Source: an uncultured Granulosicoccus sp.
Lineage (GTDB): Bacteria; Pseudomonadota; Gammaproteobacteria; Granulosicoccales; Granulosicoccaceae
Assembly: GCA_947492525.1 (NCBI GenBank)
Contig: CANLNQ010000016.1
Location: 62,001-126,000 of the forward strand
DNA: 64,000 nucleotides
Direction: 5' to 3'
Part shown: positions 23,418 through 32,009 of the stretch, piece by piece
Layout of the letters: every line of letters begins with the position of its first letter
Numbering within the stretch: the first letter of the stretch is position 1
Made by a program: the position numbers and the translations under genes
Notes under the pieces: generated by a model
Told to the model about the DNA's origin: nothing
What the model saw: the letters and a program-made list of their open reading frames with translations, nothing else
Databases searched by the model: none

Positions 23418-24698
23418 TTACAATCGGGCGTCAACGGAATCCTTGGGCAATATGCTCTTGATGTCATAGAGCACGTGCTCATCCTTGCCAAGCTTGCGGA
23501 TGGCGTCGCTGCCCATGGTCACGAACTGTTCGTGGGCAACCGCCAGAATGATGGCGTCGTATTGGCCCGGAGCAGGCTTTTCGATCGGTGTGATGCCGTA
23601 TTCATGCTGGGCTTCTTCGGCGTCCACCCAGGGATCGTATACATCCACATTGGCATGGTAGTGCACCAGTTCGTTGACGATGTCTACCACGCGAGTATTG
23701 CGCAGGTCCGGACAGTTTTCCTTGAAGGCCAGTCCGAGCACCAGCACGTTTGCCCCCACCACGTGGATACGTCTGCGGGTCAGCATCTTGATGACGCGCT
23801 CGGCAACAAAGGCGCCCATGCCATCATTGATCTGTCGACCAGACAGGATGACCTGCGGGTAGTAACCGATTTCCTGAGCCTTGTGCGTCAGGTAATAGGG
23901 GTCGACACTGATGCAATGTCCGCCGACAAGCCCTGGCCGAAAGTTCAGGAAGTTCCATTTGGTTCCGGCTGCCTGCAGCACTTCCAGTGTGTCGATGTCC
24001 AGCCGGTCGAAAATCAGGGCCAGTTCGTTGATTAGTGCGATATTCAGATCGCGCTGTGTGTTCTCGATGACCTTGGCTGCTTCCGCCACCTTGATGGAAC
24101 TGGCCAGGTGAGTGCCCGCCGTGATGATCCGTTTGTACAGAGCATCGACTGCCTCGGCAACTTCGGGAGTGGAGCCGGAAGTCACTTTCATGATGGTGCT
24201 GACGCGATGCTCCTTGTCGCCCGGGTTGATTCTCTCCGGGCTGTAGCCGGCAAAGAAATCACTGTTAAATTTCATGCCTGACTCACGCTCTAGTATGGGG
24301 ATGCAGACCTCTTCGGTAGCACCGGGGTAGACCGTGGATTCGTAGATGACCACCGAGCCTTTCTTCATGACCTTGCCGATGGACTCACTGGCGCGGATCA
24401 GAGGCGTGAGATCGGGTTGCTTGTGCTTGTTGATCGGCGTGGGCACGGTGACAATGAAAACCTTGCAGTCAGCCAGATCTTCCAACGTGCTGGTGTAGCT
24501 CAAATGCGAGGCTTCGGCCATTTCCTCGGCAGACACTTCGAGCGTGCGATCCTTGCCATTCTGCAGTTCGGCAATGCGTTCGGCATGAATGTCGAAGCCG
24601 ACGGTCGGGCTGTTCTTGCCGAACTCCACGGCCAGCGGCAAGCCGACGTAGCCGAGGCCGATGACCGCGATCGTGTCATTGTCAGAAATCTGAAACAT
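23418..24698 (-). CDS. UDP-sugar 6-dehydrogenase (TviB/WbpO-like)
   Basis: The 426-residue protein belongs to the UDP-glucose/GDP-mannose dehydrogenase superfamily that oxidises C6 of a nucleotide sugar to a carboxylate with two NAD+. The N-terminal Rossmann fold is [16 protein letters not shown] (12-27), the catalytic Cys is Cys262 in [12 protein letters not shown], and the C-terminal UDP-binding domain has [35 protein letters not shown] is typical of the Vi-antigen TviB/WbpO subgroup, which oxidises UDP-GlcNAc or UDP-GalNAc. It is divergent from the initiating transferase of the EPS locus and upstream of the 4-epimerase, so it likely supplies a uronic or aminouronic acid for that polymer. 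Confidence 0.92.
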   Translation of the reverse strand: MFQISDNDTIAVIGLGYVGLPLAVEFGKNSPTVGFDIHAERIAELQNGKDRTLEVSAEEMAEASHLSYTSTLEDLADCKVFIVTVPTPINKHKQPDLTPLIRASESIGKVMKKGSVVIYESTVYPGATEEVCIPILERESGMKFNSDFFAGYSPERINPGDKEHRVSTIMKVTSGSTPEVAEAVDALYKRIITAGTHLASSIKVAEAAKVIENTQRDLNIALINELALIFDRLDIDTLEVLQAAGTKWNFLNFRPGLVGGHCISVDPYYLTHKAQEIGYYPQVILSGRQINDGMGAFVAERVIKMLTRRRIHVVGANVLVLGLAFKENCPDLRNTRVVDIVNELVHYHANVDVYDPWVDAEEAQHEYGITPIEKPAPGQYDAIILAVAHEQFVTMGSDAIRKLGKDEHVLYDIKSILPKDSVDARL

Positions 24699-24961
24699 GA
24701 ATTTAAAACCCTGAATGATTGTCCGCTACATGCTGTCAGCGCAGAAATGATCTTGCATTATACAAGTTTACAAATGCCCTTTTGCGCTGTGCATGACAAA
24801 GAGAACCCTTTGATTGTCAGCAATTGTCTCACTGATAATCGGCACGGAGTGTGTGCAAGAGCACTTTAAATAAATCGATTTGTGCTGCGGCTATCAACAA
24901 AACCGTATCGCTGCCTTACAATAGCTTGAATCATCATCAACCGGACGGCTGATCAGACACC
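24699..24961. promoter_or_regulatory. Divergent intergenic region with ATTGTC direct repeats
   Basis: This 263-base AT-richer region drives the uronate genes to the left and the EPS initiating transferase to the right. Two direct ATTGTC copies lie one helical turn apart (24813-24818 and 24823-24828), with a third at 24718-24723. The same hexamer forms the arms of the dyad at 21250-21267. A shared regulator is possible but not shown. A candidate sigma-54 site near 24842 has wrong spacing. No RNA gene is visible. Confidence 0.35.
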
Positions 24962-26374
24962 TTGGGTACCTTCAAATTCTTCAAGATGCATTTGCGGGTG
25001 CCATTCCTGCTACTCGCCCTGATGGAGTTCTGCATTTGTGTGACAGCGGTATTCGTCGCGGTCTACGTCAGATTTGATGGCTCGCAGATAACGGAGGTCG
25101 AAAGCATCCGCTCTCCGATCGCTACATCCATGCTGTTCGGGTTGATCATGCCGGTCACCATGATGGCGATGGGGCTGTATCAGAGTCGTTTCCGTGGTGG
25201 CATTCTCGGCGTGTTTCTGCGTTCGGTCATCGGGTTTGCCTGTGGTGCCGCAATACTGGCACTGTTGTATTACCTGATTCCGCACCTGTATCTCGGGCGT
25301 GGTGTATTCGGTCTGGCCATACTCATTGCATTTTTCATGGTCGGTACCATCCGGCCCATGTTCTTCTACTACGTCGACAAGGACATATTGAAAATTCGCG
25401 TGTTGGTACTGGGAGCCGGTGACAAGGCTGCTTCCATCAATCGCCGTTTGCGCCGTCGCGTGGATCGCCGTGGCTTTCGTATCGTCGGGTACGTCAAGCT
25501 GGATACCGACCCGCGGATAGCGGTTGACAGCATCAATGTCGTCGAGCTGAACGGGCAGTCGCTACTGGAATTTGCCATCCAGAACAATGTCGATGAAATC
25601 GTGGTGGCGGCCGATGAGCGGCGCAGCGGTCTGCCTCTTGAAGAACTTCTGGAGTGCAAGCTGCATGGTCTGGATGTCATTGATCTGCTGAGCTTTTTCG
25701 AGCGCGAGCAGGGCAAGTTGCCGTTGGACATCCTGCGTCCGGACTGGTTGATCTATTCGGATGGCTTCGAGCGTGGTGCCGTGCGTGATGTCAGCAAGCG
25801 GGCGTTCGATATCGTCGCCAGCATGCTGATCATCGCCATCACCTGGCCATTCATGTTGCTGGGCATGATCGCCATCAAGATCGAGGATGGGCTGGATGCA
25901 CCGGTGCTCTACAGGCAGACTCGCGTCGGATTCCTCGGCAAGCCCTTTGGCGTGCTGAAATTTCGCAGCATGACGGTCAATGCCGAGCGCGATGGCGTCG
26001 CTCAGTGGGCAACCAAGAACGACTCCAGGGTCACGCGGGTCGGCGCTTTCATTCGCAAGACCCGCATCGATGAATTGCCGCAGATACTCAATGTGCTGAA
26101 GGGCGACATGAGCTTTGTCGGTCCGCGCCCGGAAAGGCCACAGTTCGTGGAGCAACTGAGCGAGGTGATTCCCTACTACCGCGAACGCCATGCGGTAAAG
26201 CCGGGTATCACGGGGTGGGCTCAGGTCTGTTATCCCTATGGCGCATCGACCGAGGATTCCGTACAGAAACAGGAATTCGACCTGTACTACATCAAGAACC
26301 ACACGATCTTTCTGGATATGCTCATCCTGTGTCAGACCGCAGAGGTTGTGCTGTTCGGCAAGGGAGCGCGTTGA
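24962..26374 (+). CDS. EPS initiating phosphoglycosyltransferase (EpsB/TIGR03013-like)
   Basis: The 470-residue protein is a polyprenyl-phosphate sugar-1-phosphate transferase that starts EPS repeat-unit assembly at the inner membrane. It has four to five N-terminal membrane helices (about 10-145), a Rossmann-like middle domain ([18 protein letters not shown]) and the C-terminal BacT domain from KRAFDIVAS, with [39 protein letters not shown] in segments and [16 protein letters not shown]. The overall form is that of sugar transferases associated with exosortase-A loci. TTG 24962 is the likely start because the family begins just ahead of the first helix; ATG 24986 is the alternative. It heads the plus-strand EPS genes but is followed by the opposite-strand J-domain gene. 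Confidence 0.92.
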   Translation: MGTFKFFKMHLRVPFLLLALMEFCICVTAVFVAVYVRFDGSQITEVESIRSPIATSMLFGLIMPVTMMAMGLYQSRFRGGILGVFLRSVIGFACGAAILALLYYLIPHLYLGRGVFGLAILIAFFMVGTIRPMFFYYVDKDILKIRVLVLGAGDKAASINRRLRRRVDRRGFRIVGYVKLDTDPRIAVDSINVVELNGQSLLEFAIQNNVDEIVVAADERRSGLPLEELLECKLHGLDVIDLLSFFEREQGKLPLDILRPDWLIYSDGFERGAVRDVSKRAFDIVASMLIIAITWPFMLLGMIAIKIEDGLDAPVLYRQTRVGFLGKPFGVLKFRSMTVNAERDGVAQWATKNDSRVTRVGAFIRKTRIDELPQILNVLKGDMSFVGPRPERPQFVEQLSEVIPYYRERHAVKPGITGWAQVCYPYGASTEDSVQKQEFDLYYIKNHTIFLDMLILCQTAEVVLFGKGAR

Positions 26375-26449
26375 GCGACAGCAGCAGTGCAAGGAGGGGG
26401 TTGACTCGACCCTGTGTCACGGGGGAGGCAGGGGCCGTCTGGCAACTGC

Positions 26450-27100
26450 CTAGTTGGTTGGTTGCACGAAGGCGCCTTTGGCCTCGCTACGACGAATCTC
26501 GGCCGCGCTGGGCATGAATTCACTGGGAGGAGCCTCTCTGACGACCTCTCGGCCACGTTCGATGATGGCCTGATTGGCCTTCATGTCGAGCAGGAAGAAG
26601 ATCACCACGGTTGCCATGATCATGACAACACCGGCCAGCGCCCAGATCATGCGCTTTCGGGAGCGTTCATCGAGTGCCGGTGCGCGGCTGCCCTTTTCAC
26701 GTCCCAGGACGCCCGCTCCGATCTCGGCATCGTTGATGTAAGGGCCCGGGCTGGGTCGGTTGCTGTCACGGCTGCTGTCGGGGCGAGAGGTCTTGCGACG
26801 CTGGGCTGGCGTATGGATTTCCATGGATTTGTTGGTAGAGCGGTTACCAGTGGGTTCGAACGGCATGCGTCCGTGCCGCCTGTGGAAGTTGCGCAGACGG
26901 GTATAGGATTGCGTCAGAGAAGTGAAGTTCTGTTGAGCATGCACTCGTTCGCGCGGCCTCGTTGCGTACCGGTCAGGATGCCACAAATGCACCAGTTGAC
27001 GGTAGCTGGCGCGCACGGCTTTCCAGTCGGCACGATGATTCAGCTCCAGGGTGGCATAGTCGGGCCTGAAATCCCGATCGTCTGAATTGTGTTCGTTCAT
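26450..27100 (-). CDS. Membrane-anchored J-domain protein
   Basis: The 216-residue protein has an N-terminal J domain (about 13-75) with an intact HPD motif at 41-43, so it can in principle stimulate DnaK ATPase. A basic, Ser/Pro-rich linker (about 85-150) leads to a single membrane helix (151-171) and a short tail of about 45 residues. There is no Gly/Phe-rich or zinc-finger region as in DnaJ. It lies on the minus strand inside the EPS locus, between the initiating transferase and the Wza-like gene, and converges with the former (75-base gap). A link to EPS assembly is inference from position only. Confidence 0.85.
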   Translation of the reverse strand: MNEHNSDDRDFRPDYATLELNHRADWKAVRASYRQLVHLWHPDRYATRPRERVHAQQNFTSLTQSYTRLRNFHRRHGRMPFEPTGNRSTNKSMEIHTPAQRRKTSRPDSSRDSNRPSPGPYINDAEIGAGVLGREKGSRAPALDERSRKRMIWALAGVVMIMATVVIFFLLDMKANQAIIERGREVVREAPPSEFMPSAAEIRRSEAKGAFVQPTN

Positions 27101-27253
27101 GTGCGCTAGCTTACCGTCGTTTAATTTCTTCTAGCGGTGATATTTAGGTAATCTGGTGAGTCGGCAACGCTTGTACTCATTAAATTCTGTGTCTTTTGTG
27201 GCTGAGTCATCAATGAGAGCACCCAGACCGGATAGACTTGTGTCAATAGAAAT

Positions 27254-27400
27254 ATGGTTACTCGTCAAGACATGTCCGAGGCAGTCGATACAAGTGATCA
27301 AGATCTCAGGGTTTCAGTGAGTCGACTCGATTCGGGCGAATGTCCGTCAAGCATTGGTCGAGGCCTGATACAGGTGTCCAGGAGGCACACGAATACATGA
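27254..27400 (+). CDS. Possible 48-residue upstream ORF overlapping the Wza-like gene
   Basis: In the 296-base gap before the polysaccharide export gene, an ATG at 27254 opens 48 codons ending at a TGA (27398-27400) that overlaps the export start in the ATGA pattern. The peptide is polar, with no signal or helix of note, and lacks a Shine-Dalgarno. It could be a leader ORF coupling translation or a chance frame. The rest of the gap (27101-27253) shows nothing recognisable beyond AT-rich promoter-like sequence. Confidence 0.25.
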   Translation: MVTRQDMSEAVDTSDQDLRVSVSRLDSGECPSSIGRGLIQVSRRHTNT

Positions 27401-28023
27401 AAATCATGCGTTTGCTTACGCTACTTTGTCTGACTGCCACGATCGCTGCCTGCGCCGGTCCTCGAGGACCACTGAGCGAAGAGGATCGTCCACCCGAGGT
27501 TCAGGCAAGTGCTGCGCCAGAATTCAGGCTCGGTACGGGTGATGTTCTCAGTGTCAGTGTCTGGAAGAATCCTGATTTGTCCGTCAGAGTCCCGGTGCGT
27601 CCCGATGGCTTCATCTCGGTACCACTGGTTGGTGACGTTCTCGCTGGCGGAAGAACGCCGGCGGAGATAGCAGCCGATACCGAGCGCAAGCTGACGCAGT
27701 TCATCAGAACGCCAAAGGTGTCCGTCATCATCGAGGAAATTCCGAGTGCCGAGTTCCAGAATCGCGTTCGTGTGGTGGGCGGCGTTGCGGAACCCAAGTC
27801 CATTTCACATCGTGATGGAATGACCGTCATCGACCTGGTTCTGGAAGCGGGTGGCGTGAATGAGTTCGCGTCACCGAACGCTGCAAAGCTCTATCGTACG
27901 GTGGATGGAGTGGCCCGAGTTTACGATGTTTATCTGAACGATATTCTTTCTGAAGGTCTACTCGATACCAATTATCCGCTGGTGCCCGGTGATGTCATAA
28001 CCATCCCCGAGCGTCGTTTCTGA
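27397..28023 (+). CDS. Wza-like polysaccharide export lipoprotein
   Basis: The 208-residue protein begins with a lipoprotein signal peptide ending in the lipobox IAAC (Cys19), followed by a polysaccharide-export domain (FRLGTGDVLSVSVWKNPDLSVRVPVRPDGFISVPLVGDV in segments) and one SLBB-like domain (VRVVGGVAEPKSISHRDGMTVIDLVLEAGGVNEFA in segments). It is shorter than E. coli Wza (379), like the export proteins of exosortase-type EPS loci, so an outer-membrane barrel protein may complete the pore. ATG 27397 is chosen because GGAGG lies upstream and the signal peptide then is normal; the frame extends 19 codons further without support. Next gene is the chain-length protein. Confidence 0.93.
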   Translation: MKIMRLLTLLCLTATIAACAGPRGPLSEEDRPPEVQASAAPEFRLGTGDVLSVSVWKNPDLSVRVPVRPDGFISVPLVGDVLAGGRTPAEIAADTERKLTQFIRTPKVSVIIEEIPSAEFQNRVRVVGGVAEPKSISHRDGMTVIDLVLEAGGVNEFASPNAAKLYRTVDGVARVYDVYLNDILSEGLLDTNYPLVPGDVITIPERRF

Positions 28024-28084
28024 TTCCCTTTCATTGCAAAGCAAACCCGCGAAACACTTTACGGTTTGATGACCTACAAGACCT

Positions 28085-29659
28085 ATGAGTAACATAACTC
28101 TTGATGAGATGTTGCCGCTACTGTCGCGAGAAGCGAATGCCCGTAGCGGAACGTTGTTGTCCATTTTCATTGCCATCAGTCTGCTTTTCCTGGCTGCGGG
28201 ATTTCTGTGGCAGAAGAAGTACACGTCGTTTGTGCAGCTGTATGTGGATGACAGCAATATCGTTGCTCCCATACTGGGCACGAATACGACGGTCAACAGG
28301 GACAAGGCCAATGTGGCGAAGGAAGAGCTGTTCGCTCTGGACATTCTCGACACCGTGCTGGACACCGTGGGCTTTACCGACGAGAGCACCACGCCGGCCG
28401 AGCGTGAGGACCTGCGAGAGGATCTGGTCGATGCCACCAATGTCTTCAACCGTAACAATCAGCTGCTGGAAATCGATTTCTGGCATGAAGACCCGGCTAT
28501 CGCCTTTCAGACAACCAGTCTCTTTGCAGAGTTGTTCCTGCAGAAGACAATGGACTCTTCGGCCGAGGAAACCAGCGAGGCATTCGAGTTCATCACCAGT
28601 CAGGTGGCTACCTATCGCGACAAGCTGGAAGATGCCGAAAGCCGCCTCGAGAGTTTTCGCAGTCAGCATCCCGGCATGAGTGCAACGACGGAAGGCAATG
28701 TCAACGCGCGCATCGTCGAGTTGCAGCGGGATCTTGAACAGACCTCGCTGCTGTTTGCCCAGGCTGACCAGCGTCGTCGGACCTTGCAGGCCGAGCTGTC
28801 GAACGAATCCTCGACCATCGCGCGAGATTTCGAAATCGGGCAGACGCGGGATCAGATTGCTCGTCTGCAGGCTGAAATCGATGTTCTGAGTCTGTCGTAC
28901 ACCGACGACTACCCCGACATCGTTCGCCTCAGGCAGCAGATCGAAGACGTCAAGCGACAGGCGCAGCAACGTAGTGAGCAGGCGCTGTCTCAGGGAGCAG
29001 GGCAGTCCGTATTCAATGTCGGTGGTAATTCGTTCACTGGCTCTTCCAACCTCAGTCCGGTCTATCAGCAACTGCGCAGTGATCTGGCACGTACATCGGC
29101 GGAAGCGGATGCTCAGCAGAGCCGCATGCGTCAGCTCAGAGTCTTGCTGGACAACGAGATCGAGCGTTCGGCCAAGAGCTCGCAAGTCGAACGGGAACTG
29201 TCGCAACTGACACGCGACTACGAGATCAACAAGAAATTCTACGAAGATCTGCTCAGCCAACAGGAAAACGCTCGTCTGACCATGACACTCGGAGCCGAGA
29301 AGCAGGGCGTTCTCTATCGCGTCCACCAGCCTGCCAATTTTCCGGCACGGCCCAATGGCATAAGGTTCCTGCATATCGTCCTGGCCGGTGTCTTCATGGC
29401 CACTGTATTGCCCTTCGTCTATCTTTTTCTCTTTCTGAAGGTCGATCCTCGTATCCGTACCGCGTCGGCTGTGACTGATGTATTGAAGTTACCGCTGCTC
29501 ACGACAGTTCCGCACATGAGCCTGCCCAACGAAAAGGTCCGTTTCTTCAGCAGGCCATCCGTCATAATGGCAACAGTGGCATTTGTTTGCTCACTGTATG
29601 TCGTCGTCTATATCATCAAACGTACACTTGAAGCATCCTCTGGAGGGGCTCTGATATGA
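28085..29659 (+). CDS. Polysaccharide chain-length determinant (Wzz/GumC-like)
   Basis: The 524-residue protein is a polysaccharide co-polymerase that spans inner membrane and periplasm. It has an N-terminal membrane helix (about 24-43), a long periplasmic part with coiled-coil stretches (about 165-300 and 340-400), a second membrane helix (about 425-448) and, unusually, a third hydrophobic segment near the end (about 492-512). It carries no fused kinase domain. Its length and layout fit the exosortase-locus chain-length family more than short O-antigen Wzz proteins. The last bases overlap the next gene by four (ATGA), so the co-polymerase and its cytoplasmic partner are translationally coupled, as is usual for Wzc-type pairs. 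Confidence 0.9.
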   Translation: MSNITLDEMLPLLSREANARSGTLLSIFIAISLLFLAAGFLWQKKYTSFVQLYVDDSNIVAPILGTNTTVNRDKANVAKEELFALDILDTVLDTVGFTDESTTPAEREDLREDLVDATNVFNRNNQLLEIDFWHEDPAIAFQTTSLFAELFLQKTMDSSAEETSEAFEFITSQVATYRDKLEDAESRLESFRSQHPGMSATTEGNVNARIVELQRDLEQTSLLFAQADQRRRTLQAELSNESSTIARDFEIGQTRDQIARLQAEIDVLSLSYTDDYPDIVRLRQQIEDVKRQAQQRSEQALSQGAGQSVFNVGGNSFTGSSNLSPVYQQLRSDLARTSAEADAQQSRMRQLRVLLDNEIERSAKSSQVERELSQLTRDYEINKKFYEDLLSQQENARLTMTLGAEKQGVLYRVHQPANFPARPNGIRFLHIVLAGVFMATVLPFVYLFLFLKVDPRIRTASAVTDVLKLPLLTTVPHMSLPNEKVRFFSRPSVIMATVAFVCSLYVVVYIIKRTLEASSGGALI

Positions 29660-30525
29660 CCGATCGGGCGAAATTTGCCAACGTCAGGTCGATGTTGGAT
29701 CAGCAGCGAGACAAGTCGGTCAGACGAGATCGCAAGGTCGGCCGATCGATGGTGCCACTCGGCAAGACATCTGGCGGCAGTAATCAGTTGCGTGCCGCGA
29801 ATGATTCCGTCAGCCTTGCCGATCGTGCGCGTGCCGATCTTGCGAACATGGAAGAGGCGCGCCTCTTCAGCGATCGACAGCTGGACTTGTTGGGGATCGT
29901 TCACCCGCGCTCGAAGAATCGCGACATGGTGGATGCCATGCGTCAGTTGCGAACCAAGCTCTACAGCCTGAAGCCGGATGGAAATTTCAGTGTACTGGTC
30001 AGCTCGGTGGTACCTGAAGGTGGCGGCAGCTTCGTCAGCCTCAACCTGGCCGCAACCATCGCCTTTGACAAGGCCAAGACGTCCATGCTGGTTGAAGCCA
30101 ATCTGCATACGCCTGTACTGCATCGTTTGATGAAGCTGGTCGGGCGAGAGGACGCCCACGGTCTACTGGATTACCTGGAAAGACCGGAACTGGGTATCGA
30201 GCACATCGTCAGCCCCAGCGGGATACCACGGATGCGTGTGGTCCCTATCGGTTCCAATGAGGAAGTCAGCGCGGAACACTTCACGAGTGCGCGCTACAAG
30301 CAATTGATGCTGGACATCAAGGAGCGATATGACAACCGGTACGTCATCGTTGATGGTCCTGCCATGAGCAATTCCGCCGACGCGCGTATCTTGTCGGAAA
30401 TCTGCGACTACACGGTGCTGGTCATTCCCTATGGTGGTGTCACCCCGGGTGCCCTGGATGCTGTCATCGATGAAATCGACGAACGCAAGCTTGCTGGCAT
30501 CGTCATGAACAATCAACCGGTCTGA
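29656..30525 (+). CDS. Degenerate BY-kinase/CpsD-like protein lacking P-loop Lys
   Basis: The 289-residue protein aligns with the cytoplasmic tyrosine-kinase partner of chain-length proteins, but its ATP site is damaged. The Walker A stretch reads SSVVPEGGGSF (116-126): the invariant Lys is Gly124. Walker A' reads VEANLHTP (146-153), with both usual aspartates changed to Glu and Asn. Walker B (YVIVDGP, 229-235) is kept. The C-terminal Tyr cluster of BY-kinases is absent. The fold seems intact, so it may be a structural pseudokinase regulating polymer length without autophosphorylation. It overlaps the chain-length gene by four bases and is followed 35 bases later by the beta-barrel gene. Confidence 0.85.
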   Translation: MTDRAKFANVRSMLDQQRDKSVRRDRKVGRSMVPLGKTSGGSNQLRAANDSVSLADRARADLANMEEARLFSDRQLDLLGIVHPRSKNRDMVDAMRQLRTKLYSLKPDGNFSVLVSSVVPEGGGSFVSLNLAATIAFDKAKTSMLVEANLHTPVLHRLMKLVGREDAHGLLDYLERPELGIEHIVSPSGIPRMRVVPIGSNEEVSAEHFTSARYKQLMLDIKERYDNRYVIVDGPAMSNSADARILSEICDYTVLVIPYGGVTPGALDAVIDEIDERKLAGIVMNNQPV

Positions 30526-30560
30526 TCCTTCAAACCGTCTGCCCACCCCCTAATGGAAGT

Positions 30561-32009
30561 GTGATCTTGTCTGAGCACAAATCATGTCCCGTATGGTTGC
30601 CCGCCATGCTTCTGGTCGTCCTGTTTCCCGGTGCAGCCTGGTCTCTCGACCTGGGGTTCGAGGGGCGACTGACGCTGGAACAAAGCGACAATATCGAAAG
30701 CGTCAACAGCCCTGATGAAGAAGATGGGCAGACGGTTGGCGCTGTATTCGGTGTGTACGGCGAGCAGCGAAGCAGAGCGGTGAACGCGGCTTTCAAGGGT
30801 GAGATCGATACACGCAGTGATGTTTCCGAAGATGATTCTTCCTTCGATACTCTGACACGCTTTCTCGGTGCCGCTGAATTTTCGATCACACCGCGTTCCT
30901 GGCGCTGGTATGTGGGCGACATTCTGGGCGGCGTCCGTACCGACAATGCGGTGCAGACCATCGATGACACGGAAATCGATCGACGCAATGTCTTCGTGAC
31001 TGGTCCCAGTTTCGAATACGATGTTGCCGGGGTCAGTCGTACTCGGGCAAGGCTGCTCTATGTCAACCAGACAGAAGAAGGCGATGATCTGGAAACGCTG
31101 TACACCGCCAATGCCAGCTACGAAAGAGACACGACGCCAGGCAGTTATTTCGGTGTGCGTGCCGGTAATGTCTTTACCGATCTTCCGGAAGAATCCGACA
31201 ATCCGGACTTGCGTCAGGAAGGGGATTTCAACCGTTCAACGGTAGCCGCCTATGCCAATCGTGCGCGTGGCTTTGTCGAGCTCTACGGTGAACTGGGTGT
31301 TACCCGGTATGACACCGATGACGAGTCGCTGGACGGATTGAACGCTCGTCTGCGTGCCATCAGGCAACTGGGCCCGGGTACTTCGGTGTCTGTCAGCTTG
31401 AGTCGTGACCTGAACGATCAGACATTGAGCACGGTGGAGAGCCTTATTCAGAGCGGCGATGCAGCCGTGGCACTACGCCCTGAAGTGGCAGGCTTCTTCG
31501 AGGAAACGCGGCTGGACCTGGGCTATTCATTCCAGTCCACCGATACCAGCATAGATCTCGGTCTCGGTGTATCCCAGCAGGATTACCAGTTGCTGGGTGT
31601 GGATTCTTCGGTACAGGTCAGTGAGGACAGTGAAGACCAGATGCAGGGATTTGCCTACGCTTCACTGGCCAAACGTCTGAGCACGCGCCTGCGAACCGAA
31701 CTTGCCCTGAGCTATGAGCGCCAGACCTACGACAACCGTGATGATGAAACCGATTCGGTGCTCGCCTCGGCGCTGCTTGTCTATCGTCTGAGTCGCAGTT
31801 TCGAACTGGAAGGGGGGGTCATACACGATTCCGCATCCGGTACCTTGACCCGTTTCAGCACGGTGTCGACCGCTGCTGGCGACATCATCTCCGGTGTGCC
31901 GGAGGATATTGATGTCACCGAAAACCGCCTGACCATCGGACTGCGTTGGGCTCCACCGTCTCGTGCCAGTCAGGACCTGACGGTCGAACTGAAGTCGTTG
32001 CTGCAATGA
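30561..32009 (+). CDS. Outer-membrane beta-barrel protein of the EPS locus
   Basis: The 482-residue protein has an N-terminal signal peptide (core LPAMLLVVLFPGAAWS) and then alternating polar/apolar strands throughout, with many Tyr, Asp, Ser and Thr, as expected of a beta-barrel of 16 or more strands. It resembles the uncharacterised barrel proteins found in exosortase-type EPS loci. With the short Wza-like lipoprotein, it may form the outer-membrane exit for the polymer. The start is GTG 30561 or TTG 30567; TTG has GGAAG eight bases upstream, and an internal ATG at 30606 would give a poor signal. The stop overlaps the glycosyltransferase start. Confidence 0.75.
   Translation: MILSEHKSCPVWLPAMLLVVLFPGAAWSLDLGFEGRLTLEQSDNIESVNSPDEEDGQTVGAVFGVYGEQRSRAVNAAFKGEIDTRSDVSEDDSSFDTLTRFLGAAEFSITPRSWRWYVGDILGGVRTDNAVQTIDDTEIDRRNVFVTGPSFEYDVAGVSRTRARLLYVNQTEEGDDLETLYTANASYERDTTPGSYFGVRAGNVFTDLPEESDNPDLRQEGDFNRSTVAAYANRARGFVELYGELGVTRYDTDDESLDGLNARLRAIRQLGPGTSVSVSLSRDLNDQTLSTVESLIQSGDAAVALRPEVAGFFEETRLDLGYSFQSTDTSIDLGLGVSQQDYQLLGVDSSVQVSEDSEDQMQGFAYASLAKRLSTRLRTELALSYERQTYDNRDDETDSVLASALLVYRLSRSFELEGGVIHDSASGTLTRFSTVSTAAGDIISGVPEDIDVTENRLTIGLRWAPPSRASQDLTVELKSLLQ

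Noticed and set aside
24840-24860. Possible sigma-54 promoter (GGCACG...GC) before the EPS transferase
   Set aside because: The distance between the GG and GC elements is 12 bases, not the required 10.
28118-29374. Long minus-strand open frame opposite the chain-length gene
   Set aside because: Antisense shadow of a clear chain-length determinant gene.
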